A stretch of DNA of 64,000 bases from JAVBLY01 sp031553035 (GTDB taxonomy: Bacteria; Bacillota; Clostridia; Peptostreptococcales; Anaerovoracaceae). The number at the start of each line of letters is the position of its first letter. Position 1 is the stretch's first letter. Position numbers and translations under genes: made by a program. The notes beneath the pieces are model-generated. The model made no database searches, was not told where the DNA came from, and saw nothing but the letters and a program-made list of their open reading frames with translations. This document shows, piece by piece, positions 54,460 to 62,158 of this stretch. The DNA is taken from positions 62,001 to 126,000 of the forward strand of contig JAVBLY010000004.1 in NCBI GenBank assembly GCA_031553035.1. The letters are read 5' to 3'.

Positions 54460-55678
54460 TGTTTGGCTCCCATGAGATTTTTCCGTTATATATGGTTGTT
54501 TCAATTCTTCCGTAAACATCCATATCATGAAAAGGCGTGTTTTTCCCTTTAGAAAGGAAATGATTTTTATCTATCAGGTATAACTGTTCGGTATCGACTA
54601 TTGCCATATTAGGACGGTTCCCTTGTAAAAAACCATGTGGTTTAGCGCCGATTAGCTCAAGCGGAAGGGTGCTCATTTTGTATATAAGCTTATTAAGGCT
54701 CAAAAGACCGCTTTTCACAAGGCAAGTATACGATACAGGAAACGATGTTTCTAGTCCAACTATTCCGTTTGCCGCTTCAGGAAAAGGAACGTTTTTTTCT
54801 GCTTCCGAATGGGGGGCATGATCGGTTGCGATGATATCTATAGTGTCATCAACGATCCCTTCAAGAACAGCAGCTCGATCAGAACTGTGTCCAAGAGGAG
54901 GATTCATCTTTGCATTTGTTCCATACACGGTCACTGCCGTTCTATCCAGAGCAAAATGATGGGGCGTAGCTTCACATGTGATAAAAATACCGTCTTTCTT
55001 TGCTTCTCTGATCATATTTATGCTTTCAGCTTTGCTGATATGCTGGATATGGATTTTACATCCATATTTTTTAGCCAACTCAATATCTCTGAAAATCATC
55101 TGTATCTCCGGTTCGGCATGTTCCATAATGAGAAGATCCATATCCCTGGCGGTGATGCACACTTTTTCCATTAATTCTTTATCACTGAGAGAAATACCGT
55201 CTTCGGAGATTCCGCAAATACCATGAGAAGTAAGCTTCGATGCCAAAGTATGTGTCTTGTCCAAATTTTTAAAGTCACATAGCTCCAGCCCTTTCTGACA
55301 TTTTGTCATTGCTGACGCCGCAAACAGATCAATACATCCTGTTTCTTTTCCCATTTTATCCACGTAACTAAGGGTTTCGGCAGAATCAATAGGTGGCGAA
55401 GTGTTGGGCATGCAGCACACGGTTGTAAATCCTCCCCGGGCTGCGGCCATGCTTCCACTTAAGATATCTTCCTTGTAGGTTTGCCCGGGATCCCTGAAAT
55501 GAACGTGAAGGTCAGTTAATCCGGGAATTACATGCTTGCTACTTGCATCGATGATCTTTGTTGCATGATCAGGAGAGAATGGGGCGCATATCATTTCAGA
55601 ATCAATATAGATGTCCCGAAGTTCCAGATTTTTCGAATATGGATCAACTATTTTTCCATTCTTTATGATTATTTTCAC
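54443..55678 (-). CDS. pyrC: Dihydroorotase
   Basis: The start is GTG 55678, overlapping the pyrI stop as GTGA and preceded by AAAGGGA; the ATG far upstream lies inside pyrI. The 411-residue class I dihydroorotase has zinc motif DLHVHFRDPGQTYKED, CCMPNTSPP, IHIQHISKAESI, CEATPHH and IATDHAPHSEAEK. It closes carbamoyl-aspartate to dihydroorotate. Confidence 0.95.
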   Translation of the reverse strand: MKIIIKNGKIVDPYSKNLELRDIYIDSEMICAPFSPDHATKIIDASSKHVIPGLTDLHVHFRDPGQTYKEDILSGSMAAARGGFTTVCCMPNTSPPIDSAETLSYVDKMGKETGCIDLFAASAMTKCQKGLELCDFKNLDKTHTLASKLTSHGICGISEDGISLSDKELMEKVCITARDMDLLIMEHAEPEIQMIFRDIELAKKYGCKIHIQHISKAESINMIREAKKDGIFITCEATPHHFALDRTAVTVYGTNAKMNPPLGHSSDRAAVLEGIVDDTIDIIATDHAPHSEAEKNVPFPEAANGIVGLETSFPVSYTCLVKSGLLSLNKLIYKMSTLPLELIGAKPHGFLQGNRPNMAIVDTEQLYLIDKNHFLSKGKNTPFHDMDVYGRIETTIYNGKISWEPNNECNQ

Positions 55679-56109
55679 AGCATTTTTCCCTTTGTCGTTA
55701 TTACTTCGTCGCAATATTCGCATCTATATTTTTCTACTTCTTCGTCTACAAGATGAAAAATATGAGGCACGTTTTCTATTGACGTTACACATCTCGGATT
55801 CTTACATTTTATTACATCCGTGACCGTTTGTGGAAGAGATAAATTTATTTTTTTTACGATATGGTGATCTTCAATAACGTTTACCGTTGCGCTATGGTCG
55901 ATAAGTCCAAGGGCATCCAGATTGACGTCGGTAATTTTTTCAAGTTTGATAATATCTTTTCGGCCATGTTTTTCGCTGACCGCATTCATGATGAAAGCAA
56001 CGGTGTTGTCGCTAGTACCTAAATTGAGATAATTGATGATCCTCATGCCCCAGCCGGCTTTTATATGATCGATGACTATGCCTTTTTCTATGCTGTTTAT
56101 TACTACCAT
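55675..56109 (-). CDS. pyrI: Aspartate carbamoyltransferase regulatory chain
   Basis: The 144 residues have an N-terminal allosteric domain (IEKGIVIDHIKAGWGMRII; nucleotide-binding Lys and His) and a C-terminal zinc domain with four Cys (CKNPRCV ... YRCEYCDEV). This makes the transcarbamylase an ATP/CTP-sensitive holoenzyme. PyrI is found in only part of the Bacillota, and pyrBI pairing here matches the enterobacterial-type leader upstream. It starts 2 bases after pyrB. Confidence 0.96.
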   Translation of the reverse strand: MVVINSIEKGIVIDHIKAGWGMRIINYLNLGTSDNTVAFIMNAVSEKHGRKDIIKLEKITDVNLDALGLIDHSATVNVIEDHHIVKKINLSLPQTVTDVIKCKNPRCVTSIENVPHIFHLVDEEVEKYRCEYCDEVITTKGKML

Positions 56110-56111
56110 AA

Positions 56112-57077
56112 CTATGCACCTACTTTCAAATTTTTATGTTCATTTTCGGTGTTGTCTTCCAAGCCCAGCAGCGCCAGTATAAGCGCCATCCTGACGAACA
56201 TGCCGTTTTTTGCCTGCTTGAAATAGATTGCTCTCGGGTCGTCATCCATATCAGTGGATATTTCATTGACACGGGGCAGGGGATGAAGCACCATCATGTC
56301 TTCTTTTGCCAGCTTCATCTTTTCCGCATCCAGGATATAGCTGTCTTTAAGTCTAATGTAATCGTCTTCATTGAAAAATCTTTCTTTCTGGACTCTGGTC
56401 ATATACAGGATATCGACTATTGGTAGAGCTTCGGTTAGATCTGTGATCTCTGTAAATTTATGATTGCTCTTCATAAGGATATCTTCAGTTATATGAGTTG
56501 GCAGTTTCAGCTCCTCCGGAGAAATCAGTATGAATTCTACATTATTATATCTGCAAAGTGCCTTGATAAGTGAGTGGACCGTACGACCGAATTTCAAATC
56601 ACCGCATAAACCAATTTTGAAATTCCCCAGTTCTCCACGTTCTCTTCTTATGGTAAGAAGGTCGGTCAGCGTCTGTGTCGGGTGCTGATGTCCGCCGTCA
56701 CCTGCGTTAACTACAGGCATTTCAGTTCTCTGGGCCGCAACTCTTGGCGCGCCTTCTTTTGGATGTCTCATTACAGCCAGATCAGCATAGCAGGCAACCG
56801 TATTAACCGTATCGGCTATACTTTCCCCCTTTGCCACTGAGCTGGAATTTGGTTCGGAGAATCCGATTACCTGGCCTCCCAGCCTGAACATGGCTGCTTC
56901 GAAACTGAATCTCGTTCTTGTACTTGGTTCGTAAAACAGCGTAGCAAGTAATTTCCCCTGACATGATCTTGAATATTTCCCCGGATCGTCGATTATTTTT
57001 TCTGACAAATCGAAAAGCCATTCAAGTTCATCTACGGAAAAATCCATTGGTTCTATAAGATTTCTTCCTTTTAACAT
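56112..57077 (-). CDS. pyrB: Aspartate carbamoyltransferase catalytic chain
   Basis: The 321 residues have the carbamoyl-phosphate motif FYEPSTRTRFSFE, AVMRHPKEGAP, NAGDGGHQHPTQTLTDLLTI (in part), LCGDLKFGRTVHSL and VLHPLPRVNEIS. It commits aspartate to pyrimidine synthesis. AGAAAGGAGT precedes ATG 57077. It is the first structural gene of the operon, behind a leader with an intrinsic terminator. The 72 bases between terminator and ATG contain GACC/GGTC and two mutually exclusive GGGG/CCCC hairpins. Confidence 0.97.
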   Translation of the reverse strand: MLKGRNLIEPMDFSVDELEWLFDLSEKIIDDPGKYSRSCQGKLLATLFYEPSTRTRFSFEAAMFRLGGQVIGFSEPNSSSVAKGESIADTVNTVACYADLAVMRHPKEGAPRVAAQRTEMPVVNAGDGGHQHPTQTLTDLLTIRRERGELGNFKIGLCGDLKFGRTVHSLIKALCRYNNVEFILISPEELKLPTHITEDILMKSNHKFTEITDLTEALPIVDILYMTRVQKERFFNEDDYIRLKDSYILDAEKMKLAKEDMMVLHPLPRVNEISTDMDDDPRAIYFKQAKNGMFVRMALILALLGLEDNTENEHKNLKVGA

Positions 57078-57148
57078 ACTTACTCCTTTCTGCCCCGTAG
57101 GGGTTCTTGTGCCCCTTGAGGATATGACCTACCTGGTCTTTCAGACAT

Positions 57149-57176
57149 AAAAAAAGAATCTTCAAATGAAGATTCT
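57149..57176 (-). terminator. Attenuator of the pyr operon
   Basis: Read on the minus strand, AGAATCTTC-ATTT-GAAGATTCT is a perfect 9-bp stem followed by seven T. It lies 72 bases before pyrB and overlaps the stop codon of the leader peptide, so a ribosome finishing that peptide would prevent the hairpin from forming. Confidence 0.88.
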
Positions 57177-57294
57177 AATTGAGTTTAAATTTTATTGATG
57201 AGGCAGATGGCGTAAAAGAGGAAAACACTTCCGCCGATGGACATCTTTCCGGCAGCGGTATGCTTGAAACTATTTTTCCCCTTATTGTCATCAT
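57175..57294 (-). CDS. Leader peptide of the pyr operon (pyrL-like)
   Basis: The 39 codons run MMTIRGKIVSSIPLPERC through SSIKFKLN and end with TAG 57175-57177 inside the attenuator's first arm. GGAGG lies 3 bases before the first ATG and 6 before the second (57291), which is the better start. A pause-type hairpin (CCGCTG/CGGCGG, 57231-57258) and a U-rich tract (TGTTTTCCTCTTTT, within 57211-57228) lie inside the frame. The peptide sequence itself is not conserved with anything recognised. Its translation, not its product, is the likely function. Confidence 0.7.
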   Translation of the reverse strand: MMTIRGKIVSSIPLPERCPSAEVFSSFTPSASSIKFKLN

Positions 57295-57334
57295 GATCCT
57301 CCGTGACCATATTATAATTGCTTAAATCTTCAAT

Positions 57335-57363
57335 AGATTAACACGAGAATAATAAGCTGTCAA
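57335..57363 (-). promoter_or_regulatory. Promoter of the pyr operon
   Basis: On the minus strand, TTGACA (57363-57358), a 17-base spacer and TAATCT (57340-57335). The predicted transcript start near 57328 leaves 34 bases before the leader peptide. Confidence 0.8.
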
Positions 57364-57461
57364 TAGCGATTTTTAAATAATTTTGTATGTAATACGAATG
57401 CAATGCTCGTTATATTATTAACGAAAATGTGTAAATTTCAAGGATTGTGGGCACTTTAATG

Positions 57462-57489
57462 TTGACTTTTATTCGTAAAGAATTATAAT
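57462..57489 (+). promoter_or_regulatory. Strong promoter of the permease leader
   Basis: TTGACT (57462-57467), a 16-base spacer, then TATAAT (57484-57489). The predicted start near 57496 gives a 326-base leader before the permease ATG. Confidence 0.8.
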
Positions 57490-57529
57490 GATGTTAATAG
57501 AATAATACGGATGATGATAACCCTAGACA

Positions 57530-57747
57530 CTTCCTCTGTTTTACGATTCCCCCAAAGCAAATCGGAAGGGCCGAAGAAGCAAATCATGTACAAGGCATTG
57601 TATATGTGGAAACTGACAGGCAAAAGGAAGGTTATCGGACGTGACTTTGGAGAGATCATCATGATCAAAGTGATGGCGCCTACGTGGATATAACCAACTG
57701 GCAAATGGACAGAGACAACGATGCGATGCGCATTAGTTGTCTTTTTT
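57530..57747 (+). promoter_or_regulatory. Structured leader with glycine-riboswitch-like core and terminator
   Basis: GCCGAAGAAGCAAA (57570-57583), a 9-bp hairpin (CATGTACAA/TTGTATATG, 57585-57606), then GGAAACTGACAGGCAAAAGGA (57608-57628). The order and words match the 3' half of the glycine aptamer (CCGAAGG-AGCAA, hairpin, AAACTCTCAGGCAAAAGGAC), but CTGAC replaces CTCTC and its 5' pairing partner is not obvious. A long hairpin (AGACAAC ATGCG/CGCAT GTTGTCT, 57713-57742) with T6 follows as an expression platform. The exact ligand class is uncertain. Confidence 0.5.
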
Positions 57748-57821
57748 ATATCCTAAAGATACTTATGTGTATGGAATTATTTTTTATCATCAATTTATAG
57801 AAATGTTTTGGAGGTGAAAAA

Positions 57822-59534
57822 ATGTCTAACGGAGGAGAATATGGCCATTTAGATGGCGTAGCCGGCTTAAAGAAAGTGGATATGAAGACTCGAACAGTCG
57901 TATTTATGATCTACTGTCTTGTAGCTGCAGGGGCCTTCGGTATCGAGGAGATGGTATCAGAAAGTGGACCGGGAATTGCTCTCACTATGCTTATAATATT
58001 TCCTATTATATGGGCATGGCCAATCAGTAATCTGGTTGCTGAAGCGGGCTCACTGCTGCCGTCCGAAGGCGGTGTCTATGTTTGGGCACGTGATGCTTTC
58101 GGAGAATTTTGGGGATTCCAGGCCGGTTGGTGGAACACAGTTTCAATCTATATAACAAACGGTATTTATGCAGCCCTGGTTGTAGGTTATACCTCTCAAT
58201 TTATTGAAATGTCACAGGCAACACAGTTTATGCTCAAAATAGCAATGATAGTAGTATTCACAATTATCAATCTTCTGGGTATCAGAGAAGTAGGAGCTGT
58301 CAGCACCGGATTTTCCGTAGCCATTCTTGCAGCATTTACTTTAGTCGCTATAGTAGGATTCTTAAACTGGCACGGTAACCCGTTCGACCCGTTCTTTGCA
58401 GACTGGGGCGGCGGAGATTATCTTGAACCAACGGAAGCAATCGGCGGTTGCCTTGCGATCTGTATCTGGATGTACTGCGGATATGAGTGTATATCGACTC
58501 TTGCCGGTGAAGTTAAGAACCCTCAGGTAATTCCCAAGGGACTTCTCATTGCAATGCCTTTAATCGCACTCACATACATACTTCCGACACTGGCGGGTCT
58601 TGGCTCGATAGGTAATTGGTTTGACTGGTCAACAGACGGAACACAGGGTTCACTTGGTTATTACGCTGTTCTCGCCGAGAATCTCGGACCTGCATGGGGA
58701 TATGCATTTTTGTTTATTGCAATAATCTCTCAATGCGCGATTTTTAATACTTATCTGGCATCGGGTTCCAGAGGGTTCTTCGTCCTTGCGGATGACAATC
58801 TCTGTCCTAAATTCCTTGTGAAGATCAGTAAAAAAAGAGGCGTTCCGTATGTAGGTATTCTGTCACTCGCTGCAGTGACTGCAATATTAGCTCAATATGA
58901 TTTTACCACGCTGGTCATGGCGGAAGTTGTGTTCGTTCTGGCACTATATGTCATAATGCCGTTGTCAGTTGTAAAACTGAGAAAACTAGCTCCGATTGAA
59001 GATAGGGTCAAGAACAATCTTTATGTCATGCCGGGAGGGAAATACGGAATTTACTTTTTTGCAGGAATTGTCGTATTGATTTCCGTTATCGCACTTATGA
59101 TCAACGGTACAGACTACTTCCTCATAGGAATAATAGGATGTTCCACAGGACCACTGTTCTATGTGATATGTAAATGGGCATACGGTGGTGTCACTAAAAG
59201 AGACCCGGTCAATTATCCAATTAATCCGAAGACCAGGCTGGCATACGGGGATACATTCCACCTGGGAATATACGGAGTTGTTTCCGGAGTATTGTCAATC
59301 ATAGGTTCATTCTTCCTTAGAGTCTGGGAAGGCTCCTGGGGTGAAGAATACTACGCTGAAGACGGAGAAAGCACATTCTGGATCTTCAACGATTATTATG
59401 CGATGCTGAATATGCTCTTCTATATAGGGATCGGACTGACTGTATTCGGTATCATAATGTTCATAATAAGCAAAACAATGGATAAAAGAAAACCCATAAC
59501 AAAGATTTATGATAATGAAAATCTGAATATGTAA
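57822..59534 (+). CDS. APC-superfamily amino-acid permease
   Basis: The 570 residues have about 12 to 13 membrane helices. The first helix contains FMIYCLVAAGAFGIEEMVSESGPG, read as two segments, with the small-residue substrate loop typical of APC transporters. LPSEGGVYVWARDAFGEFWGF and YCGYECISTLAGEVKNPQVIP are the second and central signatures. It imports or exchanges amino acids; the substrate is not predictable, although the leader hints at glycine or a related compound. GGAGGTGA precedes ATG 57822. It is monocistronic and ends in the terminator-like arm of repeat copy 2. Confidence 0.92.
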   Translation: MSNGGEYGHLDGVAGLKKVDMKTRTVVFMIYCLVAAGAFGIEEMVSESGPGIALTMLIIFPIIWAWPISNLVAEAGSLLPSEGGVYVWARDAFGEFWGFQAGWWNTVSIYITNGIYAALVVGYTSQFIEMSQATQFMLKIAMIVVFTIINLLGIREVGAVSTGFSVAILAAFTLVAIVGFLNWHGNPFDPFFADWGGGDYLEPTEAIGGCLAICIWMYCGYECISTLAGEVKNPQVIPKGLLIAMPLIALTYILPTLAGLGSIGNWFDWSTDGTQGSLGYYAVLAENLGPAWGYAFLFIAIISQCAIFNTYLASGSRGFFVLADDNLCPKFLVKISKKRGVPYVGILSLAAVTAILAQYDFTTLVMAEVVFVLALYVIMPLSVVKLRKLAPIEDRVKNNLYVMPGGKYGIYFFAGIVVLISVIALMINGTDYFLIGIIGCSTGPLFYVICKWAYGGVTKRDPVNYPINPKTRLAYGDTFHLGIYGVVSGVLSIIGSFFLRVWEGSWGEEYYAEDGESTFWIFNDYYAMLNMLFYIGIGLTVFGIIMFIISKTMDKRKPITKIYDNENLNM

Positions 59535-59568
59535 CTATATGTTTCTTATGATTGAATAAATGTAGTGA

Positions 59569-59863
59569 GGGGCTGTCTCAAATTTAAATAGTTGAGAAAG
59601 CCCCTTATTTCGGTCTCTTGCGGCAACGGATATGTTACTTTTGATAAAGAAAAAATGTTCTGCAAAAAATTAACCCAAAATTTGGTCCAAAATCGGGGTT
59701 ATGCGAACTTTTTTACAGCTCGGCTAAGAGAATTGTGCATTAATGCATAATAACAGACTCAAGCTCCTGATTTGGAGATATGTTATAGGACACAACCCCG
59801 ATTTTGGACCACAAAATGCCTCCCAAAGTTGCACTTTTACTAAACTTCATTTTGAGACAGCCT
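59569..59863. repeat. 294-bp structured interspersed repeat, copy 2 (inverted)
   Basis: This is the reverse complement of 10485-10778 with scattered substitutions. Here the hairpin-bearing end comes first (59569-59604, GGGGCTGTCTCA ... TTGAGAAAGCCCC), followed by the words CGGTCTCTTGCGGCAACGG and the internal inverted repeat around GGTCCAAAATCGGGGTT. It ends ATTTTGAGACAGCC. It directly follows the permease gene and probably terminates it. No gene lies inside. Confidence 0.85.
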
Positions 59864-59958
59864 CTTATTGTTAGTAACTCATTGATATATATGCTGAAAT
59901 AATATATCAAATCTTTTAGCATTATATTTTATAGATTGTTTATTCGAATAGGGAGCAT

Positions 59959-60087
59959 ATGAAAATTCTTAATATCGATTGCGACAGATTCCGGTTACCA
60001 GCTGTATGTGTAAAAGAAAAATGCTTGGACTGTGTTTATTCAGAGATAAATTCTAATAAATCCTTAATAATTAATTTACAAAAATGA
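59959..60087 (+). CDS. Small Cys-containing reading frame
   Basis: The 42 codons run MKILNIDCDRFRLPAVCVKE through to LIINLQK. GGGAG lies only 3 bases before the ATG. Cys are spaced C-x8-C-x4-C-x2-C, suggestive of metal binding. It sits just upstream of the DUF5685-like gene, which also carries a C-x2-C motif. It could be chance. Confidence 0.35.
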   Translation: MKILNIDCDRFRLPAVCVKEKCLDCVYSEINSNKSLIINLQK

Positions 60088-60089
60088 TG

Positions 60090-60095
60090 TATAAT
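60090..60095 (+). promoter_or_regulatory. -10 element placed for a leaderless transcript
   Basis: TATAAT ends 7 bases before ATG 60103, which has no Shine-Dalgarno sequence. The predicted transcript start coincides with the start codon. The -35 is poor. Confidence 0.45.
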
Positions 60096-60102
60096 AACAT
60101 AC

Positions 60103-60993
60103 ATGTTCGGATATGTAATACCTAATAAAAATGAATTAAAAGTCAGAGAATTTGAAGTTTATAATTCATATTACTGCGCTGTCTGCCACTCTATCAGAGA
60201 CAGGTACGGTCAGATTCCCAGATTGCTGCTAACATATGATTCGGTTTTTCTGTCCATGCTGCTTTCATCGCCTGATGAAACACCGGATAATATTGATCAA
60301 TTCAGATGCATGACTCATCCAACCAGGATCAGGAATATATCAACATCCACTGATGAAATCGACTACGCTGCTGATATGATGATCCTTCTGGGATACTACA
60401 ACCTCAGGGATGATTACGAAGATGAGAAAAGCATCATAGGTCTTGCCGGTTCAGCATATCTTAAACGGGCATTCAAAAAAATCAATAAAAAATATCCGGA
60501 AAAAAGTGAACTTGTAGGTAAACATCTAAAGCAGCTTACAGAAGTGGAAAAGAAAGGAAGCGACATTTTTGACGAAGCTGCAGAACCTTTTTCTTTTCTC
60601 ATGGAAGAGATATTTGATTATGAAAGCAAGTATTTGAGTGAGTATAAAGATGAATATAGAAAGATAGGATTTCTTCTTGGTAAATGGATATACCTGGCTG
60701 ACGCATTTGATGATCTTGAAAAAGATCTGAAGAAAAAAAATTATAATCCGGTTTTGAGACAATTTGGGTATAATAAAGGTGAACATTCAGGTGAAAGCAT
60801 CGATGATTTCAAAATGAGGACAAATGAACGGATACGCTTGAATTTGGAGCTTTATCTTGCTAATATAAGTGAGCAGGCAAAAATTCTGCCACTGAAAAAA
60901 AATAAGGAAATAATAGAAAATATAGTTTTTCTTGGCCTTAGGGGCAAGACAGATGAAATTTTAAAAATTGAAAACGAAGCGAAAGGAAAATAA
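60103..60993 (+). CDS. DUF5685-like protein
   Basis: The 296 residues begin MFGYVIPNKNELKVREFEVY, then YYCAVCHSIRDRYG, the N-terminal C-x2-C signature of this uncharacterised Clostridia family. The rest is mainly helical (ADMMILLGYYNLRDDYEDEK; GKWIYLADAFDDLEKDLKKK), with Asp-rich helices that recall isoprenoid-synthase-type all-alpha folds, though this is only impression. It overlaps the J-domain gene by one base (TAATG), an association that suggests joint function. The start lacks a ribosome site. Confidence 0.8.
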   Translation: MFGYVIPNKNELKVREFEVYNSYYCAVCHSIRDRYGQIPRLLLTYDSVFLSMLLSSPDETPDNIDQFRCMTHPTRIRNISTSTDEIDYAADMMILLGYYNLRDDYEDEKSIIGLAGSAYLKRAFKKINKKYPEKSELVGKHLKQLTEVEKKGSDIFDEAAEPFSFLMEEIFDYESKYLSEYKDEYRKIGFLLGKWIYLADAFDDLEKDLKKKNYNPVLRQFGYNKGEHSGESIDDFKMRTNERIRLNLELYLANISEQAKILPLKKNKEIIENIVFLGLRGKTDEILKIENEAKGK

Positions 60994-61586
60994 TGAATCC
61001 ATATGAAGTTCTTGGTATCAAGGAAGGTGCCAGCAAAGACGAAATAAAGGCTGCTTACAGAGAGCAGGTCAAAAAATATCATCCTGACAAGCACCAGGAT
61101 AATCCGCTAAACGATCTTGCGGAAGAAAAGATGCAGGAAATCAATGAGGCCTACGATACTTTAATGGAAGGCGGAGGAAACAGTTCTTACGGAAATATGG
61201 GCAATTCCAACGGTGGAAGCAGCGGTCCGTACAAGAGAAACAATCCGGCGTTTTATGAAATAAGAAAGACAATTGACAGAGGGGATATCGGAAGAGCCGA
61301 GCAGATGCTCAATGCCGCAGATGACCGTGGTGCAGAGTGGCATTTTCTGTATGGAATGACTTACGCCAGAAAAGGCTGGTACGACCAGGCCATTGAGTTT
61401 ATTGAGGATGCGTGCGTAATGGATCCTGACAATATGGAATACAGACAGAATTTAAACAGGATTATGAATGTGAGAAGTCCTTATACTTCACAGTCAAGGA
61501 ACATGGGTTACGGAAATTCGGACGATATGTGCTGTAAGTGTTGCGCCGCATACTGCGCATTTGATATGTGCTGCGACTGTATATAA
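60993..61586 (+). CDS. J-domain protein with Cys-rich tail
   Basis: The 197 residues have an N-terminal J domain (1-62; NPYEVLGIKEGASKDEIKAA, HPD in KKYHPDKHQ, so it should stimulate an Hsp70). A Gly/Asn/Ser linker, a TPR-like region (about 85-160; LYGMTYARKGWYDQAIEFIE) and a C-terminus with eight Cys follow (MCCKCCAAYCAFDMCCDCI). That tail could bind zinc or Fe-S or be lipidated. It is coupled to the DUF5685-like gene and is not the main DnaJ (no CxxCxGxG repeats). Confidence 0.88.
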   Translation: MNPYEVLGIKEGASKDEIKAAYREQVKKYHPDKHQDNPLNDLAEEKMQEINEAYDTLMEGGGNSSYGNMGNSNGGSSGPYKRNNPAFYEIRKTIDRGDIGRAEQMLNAADDRGAEWHFLYGMTYARKGWYDQAIEFIEDACVMDPDNMEYRQNLNRIMNVRSPYTSQSRNMGYGNSDDMCCKCCAAYCAFDMCCDCI

Positions 61587-61630
61587 AACAGATATGTAAT
61601 AAGGAGAATCGAACAATCACGACAAAAAAC

Positions 61631-62158
61631 ATGAAACAAAATACATACATGATCACCCTGAGCGGAGTAATGCTTGCTCTTTCAGTGGTGGTCTTGTTTT
61701 TTTCTTCGATAGTACCGGGGATTGAGCTCACGATTCTGGCGGCAAGCGGAGTTATAGTTATGATAGTTGTTTCAGAAACCAGTATTAGAGGTGGGATTAT
61801 TTTCTACATTGCAGCGGTAATACTGGCATTCCTGATCATTCCGAACAAATCAATACTCCTGATGTATGCATTCATATTCGGACCTTACAGCATAATCAAA
61901 TCTATCATAGAAAGATACATAAAGAACCGGATAATAGAATATGTCCTGAAGATCATTTCATTTAATATTCTACTCGGTGCAGGTTTTCTAATATTCAAAG
62001 AAGCATTTTTCGCAGGGATAGAGCTGCCGGATCTTGCGTGGTATCTTATCCTTATAGGTGCCCAGGTCATGCTTGTGTTGTATGACTATATACTCACTCT
62101 TGTAGTCAGGATCTATGAACGGATTATTCCGGAAAGTGTCAGAGGGAGAAGGATATGA
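61631..62158 (+). CDS. Six-helix membrane protein of unknown function
   Basis: From ATG 61631 it has 175 residues with about six membrane helices (LSGVMLALSVVVLFFSSIV; GGIIFYIAAVILAFLIIP; LVLYDYILTLVVRIYERI). The layout recalls small S-component-like proteins, but no ligand motif is seen. The only ribosome site, AAGGAG at 61601, is 24 bases from this ATG and 9 bases from an in-frame ATC (61616), so the true start is unsettled. The stop overlaps the ispH start (ATGA). Confidence 0.75.
   Translation: MKQNTYMITLSGVMLALSVVVLFFSSIVPGIELTILAASGVIVMIVVSETSIRGGIIFYIAAVILAFLIIPNKSILLMYAFIFGPYSIIKSIIERYIKNRIIEYVLKIISFNILLGAGFLIFKEAFFAGIELPDLAWYLILIGAQVMLVLYDYILTLVVRIYERIIPESVRGRRI

Noticed and set aside
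57078..57330. PyrR-dependent attenuator for the pyr operon
   Set aside because: No sequence like the PyrR binding loop was found. The leader peptide with its stop codon in the terminator explains the arrangement better.
57511..57693. 60-codon frame in the permease leader
   Set aside because: No ribosome site, and it covers riboswitch-like words and hairpins. The nucleotide-level structure explains the sequence better.
59740..59922. 60-codon minus-strand frame across repeat copy 2
   Set aside because: Most of it lies inside the structured repeat, and copy 1 does not preserve the frame as a gene.
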